From contig NZ_CP146609.1 of assembly GCF_037094465.1 (NCBI RefSeq), positions 1,923,501 to 1,987,500 on the forward strand: a DNA stretch of 64,000 bases. The letters are read 5' to 3'. The DNA is from Pseudodesulfovibrio sp. 5S69. GTDB lineage: Bacteria > Desulfobacterota > Desulfovibrionia > Desulfovibrionales > Desulfovibrionaceae. The notes under the pieces are model-generated. The model worked only from the letters and a program-made list of their open reading frames with translations. It searched no databases and was not told the DNA's origin. Shown here one piece after another: positions 37,320 through 45,977 of the stretch; position 1 is the stretch's first letter, and each line of letters begins with the position of its first letter. The position numbers and the translations under genes were made by a program.

Positions 37320-38537
37320 ATGTCTGTCATCACCGTTTTCAACGGACTGTTTTGCGAAGCCGGCGTGGTGGTCAAGCGCGTGCTCGACGCCACGGACTGT
37401 AGACTGGTAACCGACCAGGAGATCGTGGCCGACGCCTCGCACCTGTCGGGCATGGCCGAGGACCGCATTGCCCGCGCCTTCCAGGCCAAGGCCTCGGTCT
37501 TCAACAGCTTCAGCCACGAGAAGGAGCAGGCCATCGCCTGGATGCGCCTGGCCGTGGCCGAGCGGCTGGTCAAGGACGACAACCTGGTCATCCCCGGTTT
37601 CGCCTCCCAGTTGCCCGATCCGTCCGTCGGCCACGTCCTCAAGGTCTGCCTCATCTCCGACCGCAAGGCGCGCGTGGCCGTGGCCGAGCGTGAGGAGGGC
37701 TTCGCCGAGAAGCACGCCATGAAGCTCATCCGCAAGGACGACGAGGACCGCGCCGCCTGGGTCAAGGCTCTGCGCGACGAGGACGACCCGTGGTCCGGCA
37801 CCCTCTACGACCTGGTCCTGCCCGTTGCCTCCACCGGCGTGGAGCGCTCGGCGGACCTCATCGTCGAGCAGCTCGGCAACACCGCGGTCGCGGTCACGGA
37901 CAAGACCCGCGCCCAGGTGCAGGACTTCCTCCTGGCCGCCAGGGTGGAGACCGTGCTCGCCAAGGAGGGCCACAGCGTCCAGGTCTCGGCCCGCAAGGGC
38001 ACGGTCATCCTGACCATCAACAAGCACGTCCTCCTGCTGGACAAGCTGGAGCGCGAGCTGAAGTCCATCGTCTCCGGGGTGGAGGGCGTCATGGCCGTGG
38101 AGGCTCAGGTGGGCAAGGGGTTCCACCAGACCGACATCTACCGCAAGATGGACTTCGCCGTGCCCTCCAAGGTCCTGCTGGTGGACGACGAACGCGAATT
38201 CGTCCAGACCCTGTCCGAAAGGCTGATGATGCGTGACATGGGCTCTGCCGTGGTTTATGATGGGGAGTCCGCCCTGAACCTGGTCAGGGACGACGAGCCC
38301 GAGGTCATGATCCTCGACCTGAAGATGCCCGGCATCGACGGCATCGAGGTCCTGCGCCGCGTCAAGAACGAGCACCCGAACATCGAGGTCATCATCCTGA
38401 CCGGCCACGGTTCGGAGGCGGACCGCGAGGTGTGCATGGAACTCGGCGCGTTCGCCTACCTGCACAAGCCCGTGGACATCGACGTCCTGAGCGAGACGCT
38501 CAAGGCCGCCAACGAAAAGATCAGGGCCGAAAAGTAA
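37320..38537 (+). CDS. Cytidylate-kinase-like / BON-like / receiver fusion protein
   Basis: 405 residues. Residues 1-190 resemble the cytidylate-kinase-like family (TDQEIVADASHLSGMAEDRI; then SDRKARVAVAEREEGF and LYDLVLPVASTGVERSADLIVEQL), but the P-loop position reads FNGLFCEAG, without GxGxGK, so catalysis is doubtful. About 195-275 looks like a BON-type fold (VQVSARKGTVILTI). About 283-398 is a receiver domain with D289/D290, phospho-acceptor D333, T361 and K383. There is no output domain. I infer a signal integrator for the kinase encoded next. The kinase-like assignment is by pattern only. Confidence 0.8.
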   Translation: MSVITVFNGLFCEAGVVVKRVLDATDCRLVTDQEIVADASHLSGMAEDRIARAFQAKASVFNSFSHEKEQAIAWMRLAVAERLVKDDNLVIPGFASQLPDPSVGHVLKVCLISDRKARVAVAEREEGFAEKHAMKLIRKDDEDRAAWVKALRDEDDPWSGTLYDLVLPVASTGVERSADLIVEQLGNTAVAVTDKTRAQVQDFLLAARVETVLAKEGHSVQVSARKGTVILTINKHVLLLDKLERELKSIVSGVEGVMAVEAQVGKGFHQTDIYRKMDFAVPSKVLLVDDEREFVQTLSERLMMRDMGSAVVYDGESALNLVRDDEPEVMILDLKMPGIDGIEVLRRVKNEHPNIEVIILTGHGSEADREVCMELGAFAYLHKPVDIDVLSETLKAANEKIRAEK

Positions 38538-38558
38538 CTCCGGGAGCCGGGTGGCGTC

Positions 38559-40307
38559 ATGGCATCATTGCTCGAGAAGATACGACCGCAATTCTGGGAT
38601 ACGGACAGCGACGCGGGGGCAGGCAAGAGCCTGTTCAACTACCGCCGCATCTGGCGTTTCGCCATTATCCTGCTGGTGCTGGTGGCGCTCATCCCCCTGA
38701 TGGTCATGGCCTTCATCGACTACAACGTCACCCGGCATTCCCTCGAATCCGAGAACCTCCTGCGCACGGCCAGGACGACCTCCAACACGAGGCGTTCGGT
38801 GGCCTACTTCCTGGATGAGCGGACCAAGGCCCTGGAGTTCCTGGTCCACGACCAGGGCATCGCGGCCCTGCGCAACAACGGGAACCTGGCCAAGGTGCTG
38901 GCCTCCCTGCAACAGAGCTTCGGCGGGTTCGTGGACATCGGCGTGATCGACGACCGGGGGCGGCAGATCGCCTACATCGGCCCGTACGACCTGCTCGGCC
39001 GCGACTACAGCGGCCAGGAGGGGTTCGCCACGACCATGGCCCACGGCACCTACATCAGCCGGGTCTTCCTCGGCTTCCGCGACGAGCCGCACCTGGTGGT
39101 CTCGCGCAAGGTGCGCGACAGCCGGAGCGGTGAAGACTACATCCTCCGGGCCACCCTGGACACGGACCAGTTCAACTCCATCCTGACCCAACTCGACCTG
39201 CCCGGCGGCGGCGACGCCTTCGTGGTCGACCGCGACGGCGTCATCCAGACCCCGTCCAAGGAGCACGGCTCCCTGCTGACCCGGGTGGATCTGGCCATCC
39301 CAGGCTATTCCGACACGACCCGCGTGGAACAGGTCCGGGGCCGGGACGGCGTGGAGTACACCGTGGGCTACGCCTACATCCACGACACCCCGTTCATCGT
39401 GCTCGTGGTCAAGCGCACCCGCGAGCTGATGATGCCGCTGCAGACCATCCGCATGGAGCTGCTCTGGATCCTGATCACCAGCATCGTCGTCATCCTGCTG
39501 GTCATCGTGGGCGTGGCCACCTACCTGGTCAACAAGGTCTACATCGCGGACCAGACCAGGGCGCGGACCCTGCATCGCATGGAGCACACCAACCGCATGG
39601 CCTCCATCGGGCGGCTGGCGGCGGGCGTGGCCCACGAGATCAACAATCCCCTGGCGATCATCAACGAGAAGGCCGGGCTGATCCGCGACCTGTTCGTCTA
39701 CAAGCAGGAGTACGCCAACGACGAGCGGCTGCTGGGGAACATCGACTCCATCATCAATTCGGTCACCCGCTGCGGCAAGATCACCAAGCGGCTCCTCAGT
39801 TTCGCCCGGCACATAGACGTGGAGATGGACGAGATCGAATTCAAGGACCTGGCCAACGAGGTCATCGACTTCCTGCGCAAGGAGGCCGAGTACCGGTCCA
39901 TCACCATCGACATGGACATCCCGGAGAAGCTCCCCCCGTTCATCTCGGACCGGGGTAAGCTGCAGCAGATATTCCTCAACCTGGTGAACAACGCCTTCCA
40001 GGCCATGAACGACGGGGGGCACCTGTCCATCACGGCTCGGGAGACGGCCTGCGACCAGTTGGTCTTCACTGTGGAGGACGACGGCTGCGGCATTCCGGAA
40101 GCGGACATCAAGCGCATCTTCGACCCGTTCTTCTCCACCAAGAAAAAGACCGGCGGCACCGGTCTGGGCCTGTCCATCACCTACGGACTGGTCCAGGAAT
40201 TGGGCGGATCCATGGCCGTGGAGAGCGAGGTGGGCACGGGAACGACCTTCACCATAATCATGCCCCTCAAGGGGACCAAGCCCGAAGACAAGACGGACAA
40301 GGCATAA
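38559..40307 (+). CDS. Membrane sensor histidine kinase, Cache-like sensor
   Basis: 582 residues. Two membrane segments (about 33-54 and 303-325) enclose an extracytoplasmic sensor of about 245 residues that looks like a double Cache domain (DIGVIDDRGRQIAYIGPY, AFVVDRDGVIQTPS). The HisKA helix has H359 in GVAHEINNPLAII. The ATP-binding domain is complete: NLVNNAFQAM, DDGCGIP, FDPFFSTKK and GTGLGLS. It lies 21 bases after the fusion protein gene and 1 base before the receiver gene, so these are likely partners. Confidence 0.95.
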   Translation: MASLLEKIRPQFWDTDSDAGAGKSLFNYRRIWRFAIILLVLVALIPLMVMAFIDYNVTRHSLESENLLRTARTTSNTRRSVAYFLDERTKALEFLVHDQGIAALRNNGNLAKVLASLQQSFGGFVDIGVIDDRGRQIAYIGPYDLLGRDYSGQEGFATTMAHGTYISRVFLGFRDEPHLVVSRKVRDSRSGEDYILRATLDTDQFNSILTQLDLPGGGDAFVVDRDGVIQTPSKEHGSLLTRVDLAIPGYSDTTRVEQVRGRDGVEYTVGYAYIHDTPFIVLVVKRTRELMMPLQTIRMELLWILITSIVVILLVIVGVATYLVNKVYIADQTRARTLHRMEHTNRMASIGRLAAGVAHEINNPLAIINEKAGLIRDLFVYKQEYANDERLLGNIDSIINSVTRCGKITKRLLSFARHIDVEMDEIEFKDLANEVIDFLRKEAEYRSITIDMDIPEKLPPFISDRGKLQQIFLNLVNNAFQAMNDGGHLSITARETACDQLVFTVEDDGCGIPEADIKRIFDPFFSTKKKTGGTGLGLSITYGLVQELGGSMAVESEVGTGTTFTIIMPLKGTKPEDKTDKA

Positions 40308-40308
40308 T

Positions 40309-40659
40309 ATGAAAGTACTGTTGGTAGACGATGAAGTGGAACTGGTTTCCGCCATGGCCGAGCGCCTCGGATTCCGGGACGTGGACGCGGACTGGACGGA
40401 CAATGGCGAATCGGCCCTGGCCATGGCCGACAAGACCGCGTACGACGTGGCCGTCCTGGACATGAAGATGCCCAGGTTGAGCGGCCTGGAACTCATGGAG
40501 CGGCTGGCGGAAAAGCATCCGGACATGAAGTTCATCTTCCTGTCCGGCCACGGCTCGGAAGCGGATTTCAAGGCGGGCTGCGCTGCGGGCTGCAACTACC
40601 TGATCAAGCCCATACAGCTTGAGGACCTCGTCGCCCTGATCCGCAAGGTGGCGGCGTAA
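40309..40659 (+). CDS. Single-domain response regulator
   Basis: 116 residues, receiver only. Acidic pocket D7/D8, phospho-acceptor D51 in VLDMKMP, the conserved S/T position S79 in FLSGHGSEAD, and K100 are present. No DNA-binding or enzymatic output follows, so it is either a phosphate shuttle or acts by binding a partner. It starts one base after the histidine kinase gene ends. It is close in sequence to the receiver of the fusion protein (HGSEAD, DxKMP). Confidence 0.94.
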   Translation: MKVLLVDDEVELVSAMAERLGFRDVDADWTDNGESALAMADKTAYDVAVLDMKMPRLSGLELMERLAEKHPDMKFIFLSGHGSEADFKAGCAAGCNYLIKPIQLEDLVALIRKVAA

Positions 40660-40675
40660 CAACAAAGGAGATGCC

Positions 40676-41326
40676 ATGAGCCGGACCCAGTGCGAGACCC
40701 GCGAGGGGCTGCGATTCTTCGGGCGCATCAGCGCATCCGTTTCCCACGAGATCAAGAACGTGTTCGCCGTGATCAACGAGGCGGCCGGTCTGATCGAGGA
40801 CTTCACGCTCATGGCCGAGCGGGGAGTGCCCCTTCAGCCCGATCGGCTCAAGAGCGCGGCCAATTCCATCCAGGGCCAGATCCGGCGCGGCGACGCCATC
40901 GTCAAGAACATGAATGCGTTCGCGCATTCCACCGACGAGGACGTCCGCGAGGTGGATCTGGTCGAGGCCCTCAGGCTTGCGGCGGACCTGACCGCCCGTT
41001 TTGCCGACATGCGGCAGATCAGGCTGACCGTGGGCGAGTGCGAGCCCGTGTCCATGGTCGCGTGCCCCTTTGATCTGACGCGGCTGCTGCACTCCTCAAT
41101 AGCGGCGGCCTTCGATTCCATGCAACCGGGCGACACGCTGGCCGTTAGCGTATCCCCGGATGGCGGCGGCGCATCGTTCTCCCTTTCCGTGCCCGGAAAG
41201 GATGCCCCGCTGAAGAATGACGAACCGTTCGCCGAACTGGCCCGGGCCATGAACGCCCGCGTCGAGGTGGACGAAAAGACCGGGACCAGCCAGTTGCTGC
41301 TTGCGGACAAGGGCGCTCCCGCGTAA
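40676..41326 (+). CDS. Histidine kinase fragment lacking the ATP-binding motifs
   Basis: 216 residues, cytosolic. Residues 10-70 form a HisKA-type helical hairpin with H24 in SASVSHEIKNVFAVINEAAGL. The C-terminal half (about 90-215) has the size of an ATP-binding domain, but the N box is replaced by LLHSSIAAAFDSM, and no DxGxG or GxGxG box is seen. It may act as a phosphotransfer or dimer partner instead of a kinase. The gene lies between two receiver genes in the operon. Confidence 0.85.
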   Translation: MSRTQCETREGLRFFGRISASVSHEIKNVFAVINEAAGLIEDFTLMAERGVPLQPDRLKSAANSIQGQIRRGDAIVKNMNAFAHSTDEDVREVDLVEALRLAADLTARFADMRQIRLTVGECEPVSMVACPFDLTRLLHSSIAAAFDSMQPGDTLAVSVSPDGGGASFSLSVPGKDAPLKNDEPFAELARAMNARVEVDEKTGTSQLLLADKGAPA

Positions 41327-41358
41327 GACAACATTCATACCAGATCGGAGAAGAGAAA

Positions 41359-41787
41359 ATGGCAGAAAAAGTACTGCTTATCGATGATGAAGTGGAATTC
41401 CTCGAGGCCCTGTCCGAACGGATGGAGATCCGGGGCATGGATGTGACCACGGCCGAGAACGCCAATGCGGCGGTCAGCGCGATCAATTCGGGCGATTTCG
41501 ACGCCATCGTGCTGGACCTGCAGATGCCGGACATGAACGGCATCGACATGCTCAAGATCATCCGGAAGACCAACCCGGACATGCAGGTCATCCTGCTCAC
41601 CGGCCAGGCCACCCTGGAAGCGGGCATTCAGGCCATGAAGCTCGGCGCCATGGACTTCATGGAGAAGCCCGCGGACATCGACGCGCTGACCGACAAGATC
41701 AAGAAGGCCCAGGCCAAGAAGATGGTCATCGTGGAAAAGAAGACCGAAAAGAAGGTCAACGACATCCTCAAATCAAAGGGGTGGTAA
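41359..41787 (+). CDS. Response regulator with short helical extension
   Basis: 142 residues. The receiver domain covers 1-120 with D9/D10, phospho-acceptor D53 in VLDLQMPDMNG, T81 in LLTGQATLEAG and K103 in EKPADI. A lysine-rich tail of about 20 residues follows (VEKKTEKKVNDILKSKGW), with no known output domain. It is the last gene of the operon; a strong terminator lies 24 bases downstream. Confidence 0.94.
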   Translation: MAEKVLLIDDEVEFLEALSERMEIRGMDVTTAENANAAVSAINSGDFDAIVLDLQMPDMNGIDMLKIIRKTNPDMQVILLTGQATLEAGIQAMKLGAMDFMEKPADIDALTDKIKKAQAKKMVIVEKKTEKKVNDILKSKGW

Positions 41788-41810
41788 CCCCTTTTCGCCC
41801 TTGACGAAAA

Positions 41811-41843
41811 AAGGCTGCCGGGATCGTTCCGGCAGCCTTTTTG
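41811..41843. terminator. Bidirectional terminator after the phosphorelay operon
   Basis: AAGGCTGCCGG (41811-41821) pairs with CCGGCAGCCTT (41829-41839) across a seven-base loop; A residues precede it and T residues follow. The convergent GNAT gene ends 20 bases beyond, so both transcripts could end here. Confidence 0.92.
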
Positions 41844-41862
41844 TTTCTTGTTTTCGGCTCGC

Positions 41863-42360
41863 TCAGTCCTGCAGGTGCAGGGTCATGGCGTGCCAGGCGG
41901 CGCCACCGTGGGTGGACGAGGACAGGCCGTCGTCAGTGAAGCCGAAGCGGGCGTAGAAGGGCAGGACCGGCTCCTTGCACAACAGCTTGATGGCGGATTT
42001 GCCCATGTCCCCGGCGTGCTCGATGAAGTTGGTCAGCAGCTTTCCGGCAATGCCGCGTTTCTGGTAGTCCGGGTGCACGGACAGGGAGAAGATGACCAGG
42101 TTGCGGCCCTCCGGGTCGTGCCCGATGAGCTGCTTGAATTCCTCGTCCGTGATGTCGTCCTTGTCGGTTGCGCCCGAGTTCACCTGGGCGACCACCTTCC
42201 CGTCCAATTCGGCCACCAGGAATCCCTCGGGGTAGAGCTCGATGCGGTTGCGCAGGCTGCTCGCCCAGGCCGCCTCGGCGGGCGGGAAACAGTTGACCTC
42301 GATGGTATGGCAGGCGGGCAGGTCGTCCATGTCCGCGTGGCGTATGGTCAGGGCTTTCAT
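41863..42360 (-). CDS. GNAT-family N-acetyltransferase
   Basis: 165 residues from ATG 42360 (MKALTIRHADMDDLPACHTIE); a TTG two codons upstream overlaps the stop of the ABC-F gene. The acetyl-CoA-binding motif A is LVIFSLSVHPDYQKRGIAGKLL, with HPDYQKRGIA giving the pyrophosphate loop. FYARFGF near the end is the usual motif B. FPPAEAAWA and ELYPEGFLVAELDGKVV suggest relatives of amine acetyltransferases, but the substrate is unknown. It follows the ABC-F gene by 2 bases. Confidence 0.88.
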   Translation of the reverse strand: MKALTIRHADMDDLPACHTIEVNCFPPAEAAWASSLRNRIELYPEGFLVAELDGKVVAQVNSGATDKDDITDEEFKQLIGHDPEGRNLVIFSLSVHPDYQKRGIAGKLLTNFIEHAGDMGKSAIKLLCKEPVLPFYARFGFTDDGLSSSTHGGAAWHAMTLHLQD

Positions 42361-42362
42361 GA

Positions 42363-44297
42363 TCAATCCAGCTCCACGCCCTCAAGGGCGGTTTCGAGTT
42401 CTTCCCAGGTCTCATAGGCGATTTCAAGATCGGACTCAAGGGTTTCCAGCCGCTTTTGATCGTCCGCCATTATCTCGCCGGAATTCTTGTAATAATCAGC
42501 AGAAGCCATGCGTTCCTGCAAGGCCCCGAGTTCGCTTTCCAGCCCCTCGATGCGGGCGGGCATCTTCCTGAGCTCCTCGCGCTTTTTTTCGAGTTCGAAT
42601 TTTTCCTTGTAGCTCAGCTTCTTCCTGGCCGGGGCCGCCCTGTCCGGCTCGGGTTCGGGCTTGGGCTTGCACGCCTTGGCCGGGGCCGGGGCGGCAGAGG
42701 GCCGCTGCCGGAGCCAGTCGTCGTAGCCGCCCACGTACTCGGCCACCCGGCCGTTGCCCTCGAAGGCGATGGACGAGGTGACCACGTTGTTCAGGAAGTC
42801 GCGGTCGTGGCTGACCAGCAGCAGGGTGCCGGGGTAGTCCATGAGCAGTTCTTCCAGGAGATCCAGGGTCTCGGCGTCCAGGTCGTTGGTCGGTTCGTCC
42901 ATGACCAGGACGTTGGACGGGCGGGTGAACAGCTTGGCCAGAAGCAGCCGGTTGCGCTCCCCGCCGGACAGCACGCTGACCGGGACCTTGGCCCTGTCCG
43001 GGGTGAACAGGAAGTCCTTGAGGTGGGACATGACGTGCCGGCGGTGGCCGTTGATGTCCACGAAGTCGTTGCCCTCGGCCACGTTGTGGCGGGCCGAGCG
43101 GGTCTCATCGAGTTGGAGACGCAACTGGTCGAAATAGTTGATTTGCAGGTTGACCCCGTGGCGTACGCTCCCGGCCTGCGGCTCGATCTCGCCGAGCAGA
43201 ATCTTGAGCAGGGTTGTCTTGCCTGCGCCGTTGGGCCCGATGAGCCCGACCTTGTCCCCGCGCATGATGGTCGTCGAGAAGTCTGCAATGAGCGGCCTGT
43301 CGCCATACCCGAAGCAGAGGTCCTTGGCCTCGATGACCAGCTTGCCCGTGCGCTCCGCCTCCTGGATGACCATCTTGACCGAGCCCACGCGTTCCCGCCG
43401 GGCGTTGCGCTCCTCGCGCATCTTCCGCAAGTCCCGCACGCGGCCCATGTTCCGGGTGCGCCGGGCCTTGATGCCCTGCCTGATCCAGGTCTCCTCCTCG
43501 GCCAGCTTGCGGTCGAAGTTGTGGTTCTGCTTGGCCTCGGCGGACAGGGCCTCGTCCTTGCGTTCGAGATAGGTCTCGTAGCCGCACTCCCAACTGGTCA
43601 GCCGCCCCCGGTCCAGCTCCACGATGCGCGTGGCCAGACGGCGCAGGAAGGCGCGGTCGTGGGTGACGAAGAGCAGGGCCGCGCTCTGGCGCAGGAGAAA
43701 GTCTTCGAGCCAGGAAATGGAGTCGATGTCCAGGTGGTTGGTGGGTTCGTCCAGGATAAGCAGGTCCGGGCCGGAGACCAGGGCGCGGGCCAGGAGCACG
43801 CGGCGCTTGGTCCCGCCGGAAAGGGAGGCAAACAGGTCGTCGCCGTCGAGTTTGAGGTGCGACAGCACGGTCTCGATGGTCTGGTGGTGCGGCCAGCCTC
43901 CGGCATCCTCCAGGGCATGCTGGGCGTGCTCCAGCCGGTTCACCAGGTCCTGCCCCGGCTCCGGGGATTCCGCCAGGGCGCGGGCGGCGTCGTGGTAGGC
44001 GGCCAGGTGCTCGCCGACCTCGCCCAGCCCCTTGGCCGTGATGTCGTAGACCGTGCCCTCCAGGGCCTGGGGGACCTCCTGGGGGAGCATGGCCACGCGG
44101 CAGCCGCGCTGGTAGTCCACGGCCCCGGTGTCCGGCGGGGTCACGCCCTCGATGATGGACAGCAGGGTGGACTTGCCTTCGCCGTTGCGGCCGAGCAGGC
44201 AGACGCGCTCGCCCGGCTCGATCTGCATGGACACCTTGTCCAGCAGCACCGTGCCGGTGAAATTGATGGATATGTCTCGTAAACTGACCAGGGCCAT
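42363..44297 (-). CDS. uup: ABC-F ATPase, Uup-like
   Basis: 644 residues from ATG 44297 (MALVSLRDISINFTG); a TTG at 44309 lies on the T side of the rpe terminator. Two ABC cassettes are present: GRNGEGKST, LSGGTKRR and LLILDEPTNHLD in the first, GPNGAGKTT, LSGGERNR and VLVMDEPTNDLD in the second. The ABC-F linker separates them, and a C-terminal coiled coil (about 570-640, LSYKEKFELEKKREEL) matches Uup. No membrane segment. Uup-type proteins act on ribosomes or branched DNA. Confidence 0.93.
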   Translation of the reverse strand: MALVSLRDISINFTGTVLLDKVSMQIEPGERVCLLGRNGEGKSTLLSIIEGVTPPDTGAVDYQRGCRVAMLPQEVPQALEGTVYDITAKGLGEVGEHLAAYHDAARALAESPEPGQDLVNRLEHAQHALEDAGGWPHHQTIETVLSHLKLDGDDLFASLSGGTKRRVLLARALVSGPDLLILDEPTNHLDIDSISWLEDFLLRQSAALLFVTHDRAFLRRLATRIVELDRGRLTSWECGYETYLERKDEALSAEAKQNHNFDRKLAEEETWIRQGIKARRTRNMGRVRDLRKMREERNARRERVGSVKMVIQEAERTGKLVIEAKDLCFGYGDRPLIADFSTTIMRGDKVGLIGPNGAGKTTLLKILLGEIEPQAGSVRHGVNLQINYFDQLRLQLDETRSARHNVAEGNDFVDINGHRRHVMSHLKDFLFTPDRAKVPVSVLSGGERNRLLLAKLFTRPSNVLVMDEPTNDLDAETLDLLEELLMDYPGTLLLVSHDRDFLNNVVTSSIAFEGNGRVAEYVGGYDDWLRQRPSAAPAPAKACKPKPEPEPDRAAPARKKLSYKEKFELEKKREELRKMPARIEGLESELGALQERMASADYYKNSGEIMADDQKRLETLESDLEIAYETWEELETALEGVELD

Positions 44298-44307
44298 GGC
44301 GTTGCTC

Positions 44308-44333
44308 AAAGAAAAGGGGCTGCGGACAGCCCC
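44308..44333 (-). terminator. Intrinsic terminator of rpe
   Basis: On the minus strand GGGGCTG-TCCG-CAGCCCC (44333-44316) is followed by TTTTCTTT. It lies between the rpe stop codon and the ABC-F start. Confidence 0.9.
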
Positions 44334-44351
44334 GTTGATGCGTGTTTGCGT

Positions 44352-45002
44352 TTACCTGCAGGCGTCCTGAAACGCCTTGTACCGTTCGCCGTAGGGCGGA
44401 TACTTGAAGAATGCCGAACCGGACACGAGCACATCCACGCCCGCTCCGGTCAGTTCGCGCGCGTTGTCCAGGGTCACGCCGCCGTCGATCTGGATCAGCG
44501 TGTCGGCCCCGGCCGCCTCGATCATGGACTTGAGATCGCGGACCTTGTCCAGGCAGAAGGGGATGAACTTCTGGCCGCCGAAACCCGGATTCACGGACAT
44601 GACCAGGACCATGTACAACTGCGGCAGGAGATAGCGGATGGCCTCGGGCGGGGTGTGCGGGTTCAGCGCCACGGCGGGCTTGGCTCCGGTTTCGGCGATC
44701 TGGGCGCAGACCCGCTCCAGGTGCGTGCACGCCTCGGCGTGGACGCAGATCAGATCGGCTCCGGCGTCGGCGAAGGCTTCGATGTACCGGCCCGGATCGT
44801 CGATCATCAGGTGGCAGTCGAAGAAAAGCTTGGACTTGGCGCGCATGGCCTTGATGATCGGCGGCCCGAAGGTGATATTGGGCACGAACATGCCGTCCAT
44901 GACGTCCAGGTGGACCCAGTCGAGGCCCGCGGCTTCCAGGGCCTTCAGCTCGGCTTCCATGTTGGCGAAGTCCGAGGAAAGCATGGAGGGGGAAAGAATC
45001 AT
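44352..45002 (-). CDS. rpe: Ribulose-phosphate 3-epimerase
   Basis: 216 residues from ATG 45002 (MILSPSMLSSDFANMEAEL); 35 further upstream codons are open but unconserved. The enzyme interconverts ribulose 5-phosphate and xylulose 5-phosphate in the cytosol. Catalytic and metal residues are visible in WVHLDVMDGMFVPNITFGP, FFDCHLMIDDP, and IQIDGGVT; the phosphate site is GSAFFK. VMSVNPGFGGQKFIP is diagnostic. It has its own terminator and is divergent from the binding-protein gene. Confidence 0.95.
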   Translation of the reverse strand: MILSPSMLSSDFANMEAELKALEAAGLDWVHLDVMDGMFVPNITFGPPIIKAMRAKSKLFFDCHLMIDDPGRYIEAFADAGADLICVHAEACTHLERVCAQIAETGAKPAVALNPHTPPEAIRYLLPQLYMVLVMSVNPGFGGQKFIPFCLDKVRDLKSMIEAAGADTLIQIDGGVTLDNARELTGAGVDVLVSGSAFFKYPPYGERYKAFQDACR

Positions 45003-45130
45003 TCGCGTCGCTCCGCTTGATGTTTTTGCTGGCACAGGTGTACCCGCTCGCGGGGGGGACCGCAAGCCTTTCGAGCCTCGCGGCCGTGGAGCGCCGAAGA
45101 TTATCATTTTGTGAGCGCATGAAGCGCGGT

Positions 45131-45964
45131 ATGGATACCCCCATGGGTTTTCACAAGGTCAAATATGTCCTCCTGCCCCTACTTTTTTGGAGTTTTTTGG
45201 GGTTGGTGACGGCCGGGTCGGTCCGGGCCGACAATATCCGGTTTTATGTGGACGCGCTGCCCCCTTACGCCGTGCTGCACGAAGACGGACCGCCCACCGG
45301 GTTCGCCGTGGCCTTGATGGAGCAGTTGATGCGCGCATCCGGCGAACACTTCGAGGCGTCGGACGTTTCGGTCATGACCTGGGCGCGCGCCGTGCACCAC
45401 GTTGAAGTCGTTCCCCAAGCCGCCTTGCTCGTCCTGACCAAGCTGCCCGAGCGGGCCGACCGCTACAAGTGGGTGGGGCCGCTGGATCTGTTGCCCGTCG
45501 GGGTCATCGCCCGCAAGGACTCCGGGATCGTCGTCGATCGGCTGGAGGACCTGCTCAAGTACCGCGTGGGCATGGTCCGCAACACGGCTCCCTACCGCGT
45601 CCTCGTCCGCGACCTGCCCGAGATCGGGCCCAACCTGGTCATGCTCAGCGGTATCCCCGCCCTGCTCAGGATGCTCCGCGAAAAACGGGTGGACGTGATC
45701 ATCCAGGCGGACATGGCGGCGAAAGAGCTGATGGACGGGGAAGGGATGAATGCGGACGACTATTCCACCATTTTCCATTTCGCCCCGTTGGCCGTCTATT
45801 TCGGGTTCAACAAGAGCACGGACGACGGCTTGATCCATCGGCTCCAGTCGGTCCTGGATCGGTTCAAGGAGCCGGATTCGTCGGGGATCAATCCGTACAG
45901 CCGGATGCGGGAAGCGTATTTCGGCAGGCCCGCGCCCGGCGTCGAAGAGAAGAAAGCTGAGTGA
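45131..45964 (+). CDS. Solitary periplasmic binding protein, family 3 type
   Basis: 277 residues from ATG 45131; ATGs at 45119 and 45143 are equally possible and no start has a good ribosome-binding site. A signal peptide (KVKYVLLPLLFWSFLGLVTAG) ends near VRA-DN. The mature part resembles family 3 solute-binding proteins (FYVDALPPYAVLHEDGPPTGFAVALMEQL, WARAVHHVE). No permease or ATPase gene is near, so it may serve as a sensor or use components encoded elsewhere. The ligand is unknown. Confidence 0.85.
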   Translation: MDTPMGFHKVKYVLLPLLFWSFLGLVTAGSVRADNIRFYVDALPPYAVLHEDGPPTGFAVALMEQLMRASGEHFEASDVSVMTWARAVHHVEVVPQAALLVLTKLPERADRYKWVGPLDLLPVGVIARKDSGIVVDRLEDLLKYRVGMVRNTAPYRVLVRDLPEIGPNLVMLSGIPALLRMLREKRVDVIIQADMAAKELMDGEGMNADDYSTIFHFAPLAVYFGFNKSTDDGLIHRLQSVLDRFKEPDSSGINPYSRMREAYFGRPAPGVEEKKAE

Positions 45965-45977
45965 GGCCGGAGCCCGG

